The translations under genes and the position numbers were made by a program. From NCBI GenBank assembly GCA_902783705.1, contig CACZSA010000306.1, positions 1 through 8,041 on the forward strand: a stretch of DNA of 8,041 bases, read 5' to 3'. Positions 1 to 6,600 of the stretch are shown here, in pieces (the stretch's first letter is position 1; every line of letters starts with the position of its first letter). The notes beneath the pieces are model-generated. The model ran no database searches and was not told the origin of the DNA. It worked only from the letters and a program-made list of their open reading frames with translations. This stretch comes from an uncultured Ruminococcus sp. GTDB lineage: Bacteria; Bacillota; Clostridia; Oscillospirales; CAG-272.

Positions 1-3000
1 CGTCGCGTAGATCGAATCCTCTCCGTCCTCCAGCCCTTCCGCGATGCCGAGCGCCAGATTTTTACCGATCTGATCCCGCATCAGCTTCGAGGGGGACGCG
101 ATTCCGAACAGCCCTTTCAGGCCGTTCACAAGCCCTCCGGCCAGATTGCCCACGGTATCGGTCAGACCCTTCCACGCGGACGCAATGCCGTCCCCTATAC
201 CTGTGATCAGGTTCTTGCCGATGTTGAGCAGGCTGTCCCACATGGCCTGTACCCCCTCCCAGATTTTGGAGGGAATGGATTTCGCCGCGTTCACAATCGT
301 GGAGAACGCGTTTTTCAGACCGTCCGCAATGCCGCCGATCAGATTCTTTCCGGCATTGGTAACGTTCGTCCAGGCCGCCTTGATGCCGTCCCAGATTTTC
401 CCGGGCAGCTCCTTCGCGACGTTTACGATCTTGGAGAACGTGTTTCGTACGCCCTCCCCGATCTTCGTGCAGATGTTGACGCCCCACTCGGTAACCTTCG
501 GCCACCATTCCTGGACGGCCCCGCTGATGCTCTCCCAGATTTTGCCGAGCGCTTCCGTCGCGGCGACGACGCCCTGAATGAGGCCGTCCGCCAGCATTCC
601 GAGCAGTTCAATGCCTTTGTTGAGGAAGTCTGCGTCCCCGATCTTGGTCAACGCTTCAATGAGAGCGCCGATGATATCCGGAATCGCCGCGATCAGCGCC
701 GCGATGATCTCCGGCAGGGCCGCGACAATACCGAGAACCAGATCGACCGCCGCCTGGATCAGCTGCGGCAGGCATTCCACCAGGGCGTCGCAGATGTCTA
801 TGATGAGGTCGGGAAGGATCTCTATGATCGCGGTGATGATCTCCGGCAGGGCTTCCACAAGCCCCATCACGAGATCAACCACACCGTCCAGCAGAACCGG
901 AAGCAGGGTGACGACAGCGTCCACGATCATGTGGATCAGATCCGGAAGGATCTCGAGGATCGCCGTGATGATATCCGGCAGCGCGTCCCCGATAGCCTGA
1001 ACCAGAACGATTACGCCGTCGATCAGAACCGGAAGCAGATCTACGATGGTCTGTACGATGAGATCGAGGATTTCCGGAAGCAGATCCACAATGGCCTGGA
1101 TAATGCCCGGAAGCGCTTCCACGATCCCGTTCACCAGCATGACCACACCGTCCACGAGGACGGGAAGCAGGGTGACGATGGTGTCCACCACCGTCTGAAT
1201 GAGGGACGGAAGGAGCTCCACAATGGCTTCAATCACCACCGGAAGCGCGTCCACCAGAGCGTTAAACAGCGTCATCCCCGCTTCGAGGATCAGCGGCACA
1301 AGTTCGACAAGCGCGTTTACCACGCTGTCGATCAGTTCCGGTATCGCCTCGGCCAGCATCCCGGCGACCTCGGGCAGAGCGTCCACCAAAGCCGAGAACA
1401 GCTCAACCCCCACCTCGAGGATGACCGGAAGCAGATACCGGATCGTGGTGACCGCCGCGTCGATGAGTTGCCCGATCCCGTCGATCAGACCGTCCATGAC
1501 GGCCGGAAGCGCATCGAGCAATCCGCCGAACAGGGCGATAGCCGCCTCCGCAATAGCCGGGGCGAGATGCGCCAGCCCTACAGCTACGACAGCCACGAGC
1601 TGGGGAAGAGATTCCGCAATCGCACCCATAACTGACGGCAGGGCTTCGGCCAACGCTCCGAAAATCTGCTCTCCCGCTTGTACGATCATCGGGAGCAGGT
1701 CGAGCGCTCCGTTGACCAGTGCGAAAACGAGCTCCGCGCCTGCGGAGACAAGCAGATCCAGAACGCCGGGTACGGCTTCCAGCAGACCGCCGAAAATCGT
1801 TACGCCCGCATCGATCATAGCGGGAAGCATCGCTCCGATGGAATCTACGACCGCTCCGATCAGCCCCGGTACCGCACCGACCAGACTGTCAACGACGGCA
1901 GGAAGCGCCTCTCCGAGCGCGGAGAAGAGCTGCATTGCCGCATTCGCAAGCTGAGGAGCGAGCGCAGACAGATTGTCGGCGATCTGCGTCACCGCGTCCG
2001 TGAGGGCGGGGACGATAAGCTCCACCAGACGGGGAACGGCGTCGACCAGCGCGTCAATGACCGCGCTGAAAGCGTCGAGCGCATAGTCCAGCAGATCGGA
2101 TGCGATTCCCGCCAGGCGGCCGATCAGATTCTGCCCGCTGAATCCGTCGAGCAGTTCTTCTATCAGCTCTACGCCGGCGTTGATCAGATCCGGACCGCAG
2201 GATTCGATCACCCCGAAAAACGAGGTCAGCAGATAATCCGCTGCGTGAATGATCCCCGGGATTGCGTTCTGAACGCCTTTCAGAAGCGAGGCGATCAGAT
2301 CGGCGCCCGCTTCGACGAGATCATAGCTGTAATCCCCAAAAATCTCTCCGAGGTCCCCCAGAGCGTCGCCGATGACCGTCCCCAGCTCGGGGAGTTTTTC
2401 GGCGATCCCTTTCATCAGGGATTCGACCACCCGCACGCCCGTCAGAGCGAGGCGCGGAATGATCTCCACGATTCCGGAGACGATGGACGCCCCGATTTCG
2501 GCCGCTGCAGATGCCAGCGTACCGGAATTCCGGAGGATCCCGTCCAGCAGTGAAAGAACGAGCTGCTTCCCGATGTCAACGACTTTCGGAAGCAGCCCGA
2601 GGATTTTTGTGATTCCATCCGACAGAACATTTCCGAGCGCGTCCGCGGCCCCTTCGATCCCTCCGGCCTTGAACGCCTCGGTGATCTTGGAAAGACCGTC
2701 AGACCCGAACTGCACGAATTCACGCACGGTCGGCATGAGCTTGTCGGCGATGGTGATTTTCAGACCGTCAAGTGCAGAGTTCCAGATGTCTATGTCGCCC
2801 TGCAGATTGTCGGTCATGGTGCGGTACTGCTTCGCCGCCTCGCCTTCGCCTTCCTGCGCCTCTTTCAGAGCCTCCGCCCATTCTTCCTGTTTCTCAATGC
2901 CCGTCACAACCATCTTGTTGTAGGCGTTGAGACCCTGAATGCCGAAGATCGTCTGTTTGTAGGCGTTGGCTTCCTCATCCGTCATCCCGGACAGAGCTTC

Positions 3001-3834
3001 GGCCAGTTCGTTTACGACCGTGTTGAAATCCCGCGCGTTCCCAGAGGAATCATAAGCGGAGACGCCGAGTTCGTCCAGAGCGTCCCGCGCCTGATCGGTA
3101 GGCGTGTAGATATTCTTCATGGCCGCAGCGAGCGCCGTGCCCGCCGCGCTTCCGACTTCGCCCTGTTCGGCGAGCCTCAGAAGCGCGAGGGTCATGGATT
3201 CGGCGCTCTGCTTGTAGGCGGCAGCGCCAGCGGCACCGGAGGCCATCGCGTCGCCGAGGCCGCGCACGTCCGTGTTGGCGAGCGTCGCGCCCTTGGCCAT
3301 CAGGTTCGCGTAATATGCCGACGTTTTGGTATCGTCGGCGAAGCCCTTCATCGTGCCGGAAATGAATCCCGCTGCCGACGCCATATCCATGGAGCCAGCC
3401 GCCGCGAGATGAAGGACGTCTTCCACCATGCTGATGGATTTTTCCGCGTCGAAGCCCGACATCGCGAGGATGTTGAGGCCTTCCGCTGCCTGAGAGGCAG
3501 AGAAATTCGTCGCGGCGCCCATTTCCTGCGCTTTGTCGCGGAGCGCTTGGAATGTGTCCCCGGCTCCGTCAATATTGTTTGCGATTTCCTCCGTCGTCAT
3601 GCCGAGCGTCGCTGCGACCTGCGACATGGAGGAATCAAATTCTTTTCCGACCGATACAGCGTCAGCGGCGAAAGCGGTGGCTGCGGCCCCAGCGCCAGCC
3701 AGAGCAGCGCCTGCCGCTTTCATCGCGGTCCCAAGCCCCCCGCCTATTACGGATGACAGCTTCGACAAACCGCTCTGCAGACCTTTTGTATCAAGTTCGG
3801 TCTCAATGAGAATCGAGCCGTCAGCTCCAGGCAT
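1..3834 (-). CDS. Phage tail tape measure protein, TP901 family (3' end outside window)
   Basis: The frame is open for 1278 codons from an ATG at 3834-3832 and runs off the window at base 1, so the C-terminus is missing. AAAGGGG at 3848-3842, 7 nt before the ATG, fixes the start. Tape measure proteins lie inside the tail tube and set its length; many also help DNA enter the cell. In order: a Gly/Ala-rich segment at about residues 30-60; a TP901-type minor tail domain at about 60-310 (motifs GAATNFSASQAAEGLNILAM, MDMASAAGFI, IFGIQGLNAYNKM); a long helical Leu-Pro repeat region at about 400-1070; a Trp-rich repeat region at about 1085-1230 (GKIWDGI, SKIWEGV); and the common tape-measure motif GIASPSKLMRDQIGKNLALG from residue 1244. 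It is the last gene here and follows the chaperone-like pair, the normal position. By the rule of about 1.5 Å of tail per residue, at least 1278 residues implies a tail of roughly 190 nm or more (inference). The family call is secure. Confidence 0.95.
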   Translation of the reverse strand, partial: MPGADGSILIETELDTKGLQSGLSKLSSVIGGGLGTAMKAAGAALAGAGAAATAFAADAVSVGKEFDSSMSQVAATLGMTTEEIANNIDGAGDTFQALRDKAQEMGAATNFSASQAAEGLNILAMSGFDAEKSISMVEDVLHLAAAGSMDMASAAGFISGTMKGFADDTKTSAYYANLMAKGATLANTDVRGLGDAMASGAAGAAAYKQSAESMTLALLRLAEQGEVGSAAGTALAAAMKNIYTPTDQARDALDELGVSAYDSSGNARDFNTVVNELAEALSGMTDEEANAYKQTIFGIQGLNAYNKMVVTGIEKQEEWAEALKEAQEGEGEAAKQYRTMTDNLQGDIDIWNSALDGLKITIADKLMPTVREFVQFGSDGLSKITEAFKAGGIEGAADALGNVLSDGITKILGLLPKVVDIGKQLVLSLLDGILRNSGTLASAAAEIGASIVSGIVEIIPRLALTGVRVVESLMKGIAEKLPELGTVIGDALGDLGEIFGDYSYDLVEAGADLIASLLKGVQNAIPGIIHAADYLLTSFFGVIESCGPDLINAGVELIEELLDGFSGQNLIGRLAGIASDLLDYALDAFSAVIDALVDAVPRLVELIVPALTDAVTQIADNLSALAPQLANAAMQLFSALGEALPAVVDSLVGAVPGLIGAVVDSIGAMLPAMIDAGVTIFGGLLEAVPGVLDLLVSAGAELVFALVNGALDLLPMIVQAGEQIFGALAEALPSVMGAIAESLPQLVAVVAVGLAHLAPAIAEAAIALFGGLLDALPAVMDGLIDGIGQLIDAAVTTIRYLLPVILEVGVELFSALVDALPEVAGMLAEAIPELIDSVVNALVELVPLILEAGMTLFNALVDALPVVIEAIVELLPSLIQTVVDTIVTLLPVLVDGVVMLVNGIVEALPGIIQAIVDLLPEILDLIVQTIVDLLPVLIDGVIVLVQAIGDALPDIITAILEILPDLIHMIVDAVVTLLPVLLDGVVDLVMGLVEALPEIITAIIEILPDLIIDICDALVECLPQLIQAAVDLVLGIVAALPEIIAALIAAIPDIIGALIEALTKIGDADFLNKGIELLGMLADGLIQGVVAATEALGKIWESISGAVQEWWPKVTEWGVNICTKIGEGVRNTFSKIVNVAKELPGKIWDGIKAAWTNVTNAGKNLIGGIADGLKNAFSTIVNAAKSIPSKIWEGVQAMWDSLLNIGKNLITGIGDGIASAWKGLTDTVGNLAGGLVNGLKGLFGIASPSKLMRDQIGKNLALGIAEGLEDGEDSIYAT
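106..2595 (-). repeat. 132-bp (44-residue) repeat lattice within the tape measure gene
   Basis: Equivalent codons, usually the Pro of an LLP or LAP motif, recur exactly 132 bp apart. Left edges of the anchor codons: block 1 at 2587, 2455, 2323, 2191; block 2 at 2086, 1954, 1822, 1690, 1558, 1426, 1294, 1162, 1030, 898, 766, 634; block 3 at 499, 367, 235. The step between blocks 1 and 2 is 105 bp and between blocks 2 and 3 is 135 bp. The common pattern is LLPxLxxxGxxLxxxLxxAL followed by Pro, then usually a further LP 11 residues later. In block 3 the pattern changes to a Trp-containing version with GKNLI and IWxGI motifs. Anchor residues run from 416 to 1200. Best-conserved units are those anchored at 898, 1030 and 1162; by hand count the 898 and 1030 units share 29 of 44 residues. 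Older units keep only the hydrophobic and Pro/Gly positions. Block 3 is less certain to share ancestry with blocks 1-2. Confidence 0.85.
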
Positions 3835-3888
3835 GAAATCACCCCTTTCGTTGGCCCGGTGTTTCCTTCCCGGAACCTGCGCACTCCA

Positions 3889-4479
3889 TTATCCGAAGAC
3901 ACTGCCGGCGATTGCCGACTTTTCCTCCGTTGTGAGTCCGGCGTCCAGACGGTATATGTCCTGCAGACGCATGATCCTCTGCCGCTCCTTCGGGTTTTCT
4001 ATGGACGCAAGATCGGTGCCGCGGATCTGCATGATCCGCTGTATTTCGTGATCCCTCCTCAGACCCTCGAACATGGCCATGAATTTCCACCAGTGCAGAT
4101 GATCCACGTCATTGAGATCGATCCCATACTGGTCGAGAAAGGCCGCATAGAAAAGAGCGGCATCGGCATCAAAATCGTAAATCTTGTCCATCCTCCGCTT
4201 GCCGATCGCGCTGCCCTTGATCTTCCTTTCGTCCGGCTTTACGCCGCAACGGTAAAAATCCACAACGGCATCGACTGCCGCGCGGATGTCTTTCGGAATC
4301 CTGTCCCCGTAGTACAGTTTCAGCGCGATGATCACCTTGTCCTCTGGCTGAATGGATCGGTCGCCGAGAAGCATCTCAAACTGGATCCCGACACGGAAGT
4401 CCGTTTCGATGGGGTATTCCTCGCCGTCGATCGTGACAGTGGACGGAAGCGCGTCAAGGAGGATGTTGTGCTCTCTCAC
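3889..4479 (-). CDS. Bacteriophage Gp15-family tail assembly protein
   Basis: The product is 196 residues and resembles the Bacteriophage Gp15 family found in phages of Bacillota, with the typical early acidic segment (TIDGEEYPIETDFRVGIQFE) and the conserved aromatic stretch HLHWWKFMAMFEGL at about residues 127-140. It lies directly before the tape measure gene, where the second of two tail assembly chaperones normally sits (the lambda T / gpGT position); that role is inferred from position and family. The start is GTG at 4479-4477, overlapping the previous stop as GTGA. An in-frame stop at 4494-4492 leaves no other start codon upstream. The only Shine-Dalgarno-like sequence is an AAG run, so translation probably depends on ribosomes ending the upstream gene. 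The stop TAA is at 3891-3889, leaving a 54-bp gap before the tape measure gene that holds its ribosome binding site and nothing else I recognise. Confidence 0.88.
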   Translation of the reverse strand: MREHNILLDALPSTVTIDGEEYPIETDFRVGIQFEMLLGDRSIQPEDKVIIALKLYYGDRIPKDIRAAVDAVVDFYRCGVKPDERKIKGSAIGKRRMDKIYDFDADAALFYAAFLDQYGIDLNDVDHLHWWKFMAMFEGLRRDHEIQRIMQIRGTDLASIENPKERQRIMRLQDIYRLDAGLTTEEKSAIAGSVFG

Positions 4480-4889
4480 TTCTTCTTCATCTCATTCCGG
4501 CGTTTCTCCGCACGGGAGATGAAGAGATTTGCGACGGAGGTGCGTTCTGACATTCCTTCCTCTGCCTGCGCATAGGCGAAGTCGATGAACGCGGCGTATG
4601 CTTCGGTATGCGTTCTGGTGTTCATGCGCTCACCGCAGATGGCGATACCGGCCCCGTCGCCGAAGATGTCATCGAAGAGACTGCGGATGTACTGGCAGTA
4701 CTTCTTCATCTTGGCGACCTTCGCGTCAAGGGCGGTTCCGCCGTTGTCCTCCGCGTCCATCTCGTGGGACGCGGCTTCAAATTTCTCCGCGGCCTTTGCG
4801 TACCGCTCCATGCATTCGACGTCTTCGGCATCGAAGTAAAAGGACGTTCCGTTGTACTCAAAGTTGGTTCCGATTTTGGGCTGTTCCAT
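4476..4889 (-). CDS. Putative tail assembly chaperone (gpG-position protein)
   Basis: This 137-residue protein is acidic in the middle, has several Tyr/Phe-rich segments early on (FEYNGTSFYFDAEDVECMER), and ends in a basic tail (SRAEKRRNEMKKK). It lies between the major tail protein and the Gp15 gene, the slot held in long-tailed phages by the first tail assembly chaperone, which binds the tape measure protein and recruits tube subunits. The sequence resembles an uncharacterised phage family found at this locus in Clostridia phages (possibly DUF6673, from memory). The function is therefore inferred from synteny. ATG at 4889 follows GGGAGG with a 6-nt spacer, a strong ribosome site. The gene ends at TGA 4478-4476, overlapping the GTG of the Gp15 gene. 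The codons before the stop are ATG AAG AAG AAG; this is not a canonical X XXY YYZ slippery heptamer, so a lambda-style G/GT fusion is not supported. Confidence 0.68.
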   Translation of the reverse strand: MEQPKIGTNFEYNGTSFYFDAEDVECMERYAKAAEKFEAASHEMDAEDNGGTALDAKVAKMKKYCQYIRSLFDDIFGDGAGIAICGERMNTRTHTEAYAAFIDFAYAQAEEGMSERTSVANLFISRAEKRRNEMKKK

Positions 4890-4931
4890 GTGGTGCCTCC
4901 CGTAAAGATGAGATTATAAAATTTTCCCTCC

Positions 4932-4963
4932 GACCCGCCCGCCCCGAAGGGCTCTCATGGGTC
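4932..4963 (-). promoter_or_regulatory. GC-rich RNA hairpin after the major tail protein gene
   Basis: On the transcribed strand, directly after the major tail protein stop, GACCC (4963-4959) can pair with GGGTC (4936-4932). Inside this, GCCC and GGGC (4952-4949 with 4944-4941) close a UUCG tetraloop, an unusually stable loop. The two stems are separated by an asymmetric internal loop of 6 and 4 nt. No clean U-run follows; the next A+T stretch is AAAATTTTATAAT at about 4925-4913. It therefore looks more like a partial terminator, 3'-end stabiliser or processing site than a full intrinsic terminator. Its place just after the most highly needed tail protein suits a role in reducing downstream expression (inference). 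Confidence 0.4.
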
Positions 4964-5470
4964 TCAGGTGTCCGCCGTGAAGGTCTTGTTTGCCGTGGCA
5001 AAAGTGCCCTTGATTGCGTCGCCGACAACCTTGAAGGTGCCGGTGTAGTTCAGAGCGTCCGTACCCTCGCCCACATTGCCGGGGACGACGGCGTAAGCAC
5101 GCTTGTACGCGACGTAGGTCCCGGAAGTCGCGCCCTCTTCAAAGAGGTTCACGTTCACGATTTCCACCTGCGCTTCGGTGCCCACCGCTTCCTTGTCGGT
5201 GATCTCGATGATCTTCTGGATGCAGGGGTCGTCCGAATACACGTCCAGCGCATACGCGATGGAGGGGGCGTAGCCGGTGACGTCGGTGCGCTCCGTCGCC
5301 TCATGCACATAGTGGCGCGAGTATTCGTTCGGGTTCTTGGATTCAGCCAGAGACGTGAAGCCCTCGCCGATCAGGCTGTAGGTCGGGGAGTTCACAGTCC
5401 CGGTGTTCATGAAGGACTGTCTCTTGTTCCGGGTAACGAGCCCGGTGAAAGAGGAGGTGTTGTCAGGCAT
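4964..5470 (-). CDS. Major tail tube protein
   Basis: The 168-residue product matches phage major tail proteins of Bacillota siphophages in length, position and composition. It opens with a polar N-terminus (MPDNTSSFTGLVTRNKRQSF) and continues as beta-rich sequence with the family-like segments YSLIGEGFTSLAESKNPNEY, VTGYAPSIAYALDVYSDDP and VAYKRAYAVVPGN, ending in an alternating-Thr beta strand (GTFKVVGDAIKGTFATANKT). Such proteins stack as hexamer rings to form the tail tube around the tape measure protein. ATG at 5470 follows AAAGGAG with an 8-nt spacer; that site is encoded inside the last codons of the preceding gene (Glu-Lys-Gly-Ala-stop), with only 3 nt between the genes. I see no Ig-like C-terminal extension, so this is the short form of the family. 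A hairpin follows the stop. Confidence 0.88.
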   Translation of the reverse strand: MPDNTSSFTGLVTRNKRQSFMNTGTVNSPTYSLIGEGFTSLAESKNPNEYSRHYVHEATERTDVTGYAPSIAYALDVYSDDPCIQKIIEITDKEAVGTEAQVEIVNVNLFEEGATSGTYVAYKRAYAVVPGNVGEGTDALNYTGTFKVVGDAIKGTFATANKTFTADT

Positions 5471-5473
5471 TGT

Positions 5474-5884
5474 TTATGCTCCTTTCTCGTAGTATCGCAT
5501 GGTGACAGTGACGCCGTAGTCCTCGCATCCGTCCTCATAGACGGCGGACTGGCTCGGCGTTGTCGCCTCGAATTTGTAGAAGGTCCGGTTTTCCCCCAGA
5601 TCGGGAGGGTTCGCCTCCATCCACTCCGTCAGCGCGTCCAGCGTGTCTGATGCGCTCAGGCGCTCTTCCGTGTCCTGGCCGCCGATCCGGAGGGACAGCG
5701 CGAAGGGGTAAAGACCGATGAACGAGCCGTTGACGTATTTCCGCTCAACGACTGTTCCCGTCAGCTGCTGCATCCGCATGGTCGGAGGTTCTTTCTCAAA
5801 CCTGTCGTAGAGGATTTCGCACGGCTTGTCCGGCCACGTATTCAGATGGTCGAGGAGGATCCGCCAGATGGTGTTGTCGCTCAC
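5474..5884 (-). CDS. Minor capsid / tail terminator protein
   Basis: The 136-residue protein fits the 'minor capsid protein 3' type of A118-like phages, whose position just before the major tail protein corresponds to the tail terminator that caps the finished tube and joins it to the head. Visible features are an N-terminal helix followed by Pro (IWRILLDHLNTWPD), a beta-rich middle (TGTVVERKYVNGSFIGLYPF, LSLRIGG), a helix with a Trp (LDALTEWMEANPP), and a C-terminal strand ending MRYYEKGA. The start is GTG at 5884-5882, overlapping the preceding stop as GTGA, with GAAGGAGG 6 nt upstream inside the previous gene. The stop TAA is 3 nt before the major tail protein ATG, so the two are likely translated together. 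The role rests mainly on family resemblance and gene order. Confidence 0.75.
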   Translation of the reverse strand: MSDNTIWRILLDHLNTWPDKPCEILYDRFEKEPPTMRMQQLTGTVVERKYVNGSFIGLYPFALSLRIGGQDTEERLSASDTLDALTEWMEANPPDLGENRTFYKFEATTPSQSAVYEDGCEDYGVTVTMRYYEKGA

Positions 5885-6234
5885 AGCGTGCCTCCTTCGA
5901 CGATCTTCTGCGCGCCGTCAATCCATTTCTGGCGGTTCACGGCCTTCGCCTTTTCAAACCACTGCGCGGTGGCCTTCGGGTGCAGGTTCTTCGAGAATCT
6001 GATGTGCGTCCCGTAATAGCATTTCGCCGCATACGGGGCATTGTACACCACCATCCCGGAGCCGAGCACTGTCCCCCGGATGCCGGAGTTCCGCAGGTTT
6101 CCCGTGCGCATCGGCACATATTCGTCGCTGTCCTTCAGGACTTCGTTGTCTATGAACTTCTGCGCCCGGTCGAACCGCGGCCCGAACCGGTTAAGGATCT
6201 TCCGCGTGTCCAGTTCCAGTTTGTAGCTCGTCAT
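5881..6234 (-). CDS. Minor capsid protein, HK97 gp10-like tail completion type
   Basis: The product is 117 residues from the ATG at 6234, which overlaps the previous stop as ATGA and follows GAAGGTGG; an ATG eight codons further upstream (6258) lies inside the previous gene and has a poorer ribosome site. The sequence has the hallmark of HK97 gp10-like and 'minor capsid protein 2' proteins: a helical N-terminus (LDTRKILNRFGPRFDRAQKF), then YVPMRTGNLRNSGIRGTVLG, then VVYNAPYAAKCYYGTHI, and a C-terminal basic helix with Trp (FEKAKAVNRQKWIDGAQKIV). The P-x-R-T-G-x-L motif followed by a strand and YAxxxxYG is what identifies the family. These proteins complete the neck or top of the tail. It lies between the stopper-like gene and the terminator gene, as expected. 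Confidence 0.82.
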   Translation of the reverse strand: MTSYKLELDTRKILNRFGPRFDRAQKFIDNEVLKDSDEYVPMRTGNLRNSGIRGTVLGSGMVVYNAPYAAKCYYGTHIRFSKNLHPKATAQWFEKAKAVNRQKWIDGAQKIVEGGTL

Positions 6235-6596
6235 TTCGCCACCACCTTCCAGTGCCACATCCGGGGCGTTCCGGCTTTGAACCGGGCGACGGACATTACT
6301 TTCCGGGCGCCCTCGAGCTTGAGCGGGTTTTCCACCGCGCCGTGGATGCCGGGTACGATAATGTCCGTGCCGTCGTCGTGGAAGCTCAGATCTCCGCCGT
6401 CGAATGTGGTTACTTTGGACTGACGGTCGAAAACGTACAGCGTCAGGGAATCCGAGGGGGAGGTGTTTCCCGCCGTGATACCCGCAGATTCGCGGTAATA
6501 CACGTTCCGCATGGTGCTCACGGCGTATGCAGCCTTCCGGTCGATCTCGCCGAGGTAGGTGTAAAGGGTCGCTTCCTTGTGAAGAATCCGGCTCAC
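6231..6596 (-). CDS. Minor capsid protein, head-closure (stopper) type
   Basis: The 121-residue product resembles 'minor capsid protein 1' of A118-like phages, which in gene order takes the place of the head-closure or stopper protein that seals the connector after DNA packaging. The N-terminus SRILHKEATLYTYLGEIDR leads into a beta-rich body with MRNVYYRESAG, SLTLYVFDRQ, and a C-terminal segment with MWHWKVVAK, features seen in this family. I chose the GTG at 6596 because it has AGGGGG 7 nt upstream and starts 4 nt after the preceding stop. An ATG at 6629 in the same frame would overlap the previous gene by 29 bp and lacks a ribosome site. The gene ends in an ATGA overlap with the next. The neck role is inferred. 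Confidence 0.72.
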   Translation of the reverse strand: MSRILHKEATLYTYLGEIDRKAAYAVSTMRNVYYRESAGITAGNTSPSDSLTLYVFDRQSKVTTFDGGDLSFHDDGTDIIVPGIHGAVENPLKLEGARKVMSVARFKAGTPRMWHWKVVAK

Positions 6597-6600
6597 GTCC

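Noticed and set aside
62..508. Minus-strand open frame of 148 codons within the tape measure gene
   Set aside because: It is in a different frame from the tape measure protein, which continues through with its conserved SPSK motif. The product is a His/Arg/Gly-rich out-of-frame reading of the Trp repeats.
640..1430. 132-bp spaced repeats as a CRISPR array or other intergenic repeat
   Set aside because: There are no unique spacers between identical repeats. The period is a whole number of codons and the open frame continues through all units, so these are coding repeats.
146..2553. Chain of long plus-strand open frames opposite the tape measure gene (146-577, 578-1000, 931-1635, 1199-1954, 1678-2553)
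   Set aside because: They mirror the repeated, GC-rich tape measure codons. The products are low-complexity (Ser/Arg/Ile or Asp/His/Arg/Gln) and lack ribosome sites. Their length comes from the repeat, not from selection.
4476..4494. Programmed -1 frameshift joining the chaperone and Gp15 genes
   Set aside because: The AAG AAG AAG run does not form an X XXY YYZ heptamer and tRNA re-pairing in the -1 frame would be poor; a GTG start with a GTGA overlap explains the arrangement.
3859..4575. Plus-strand open frame of 238 codons opposite the Gp15 gene
   Set aside because: The opposite strand carries a recognisable Gp15-family protein with coupled neighbours. This frame has no ribosome site or recognisable domain.
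4913..4918. Perfect TATAAT box on the minus strand as an internal promoter
   Set aside because: No -35 hexamer at 16-18 nt (the region is CGGGCG-like) and no extended -10 TG. It may occur by chance in an A+T stretch, so it is not listed as a promoter.
4598..5650. Plus-strand open frame of 350 codons
   Set aside because: It lies opposite three well-supported tail genes, starts without a ribosome site, and its translation is Arg/Val/His-rich with no family resemblance. It is a shadow of GC-rich codon use.
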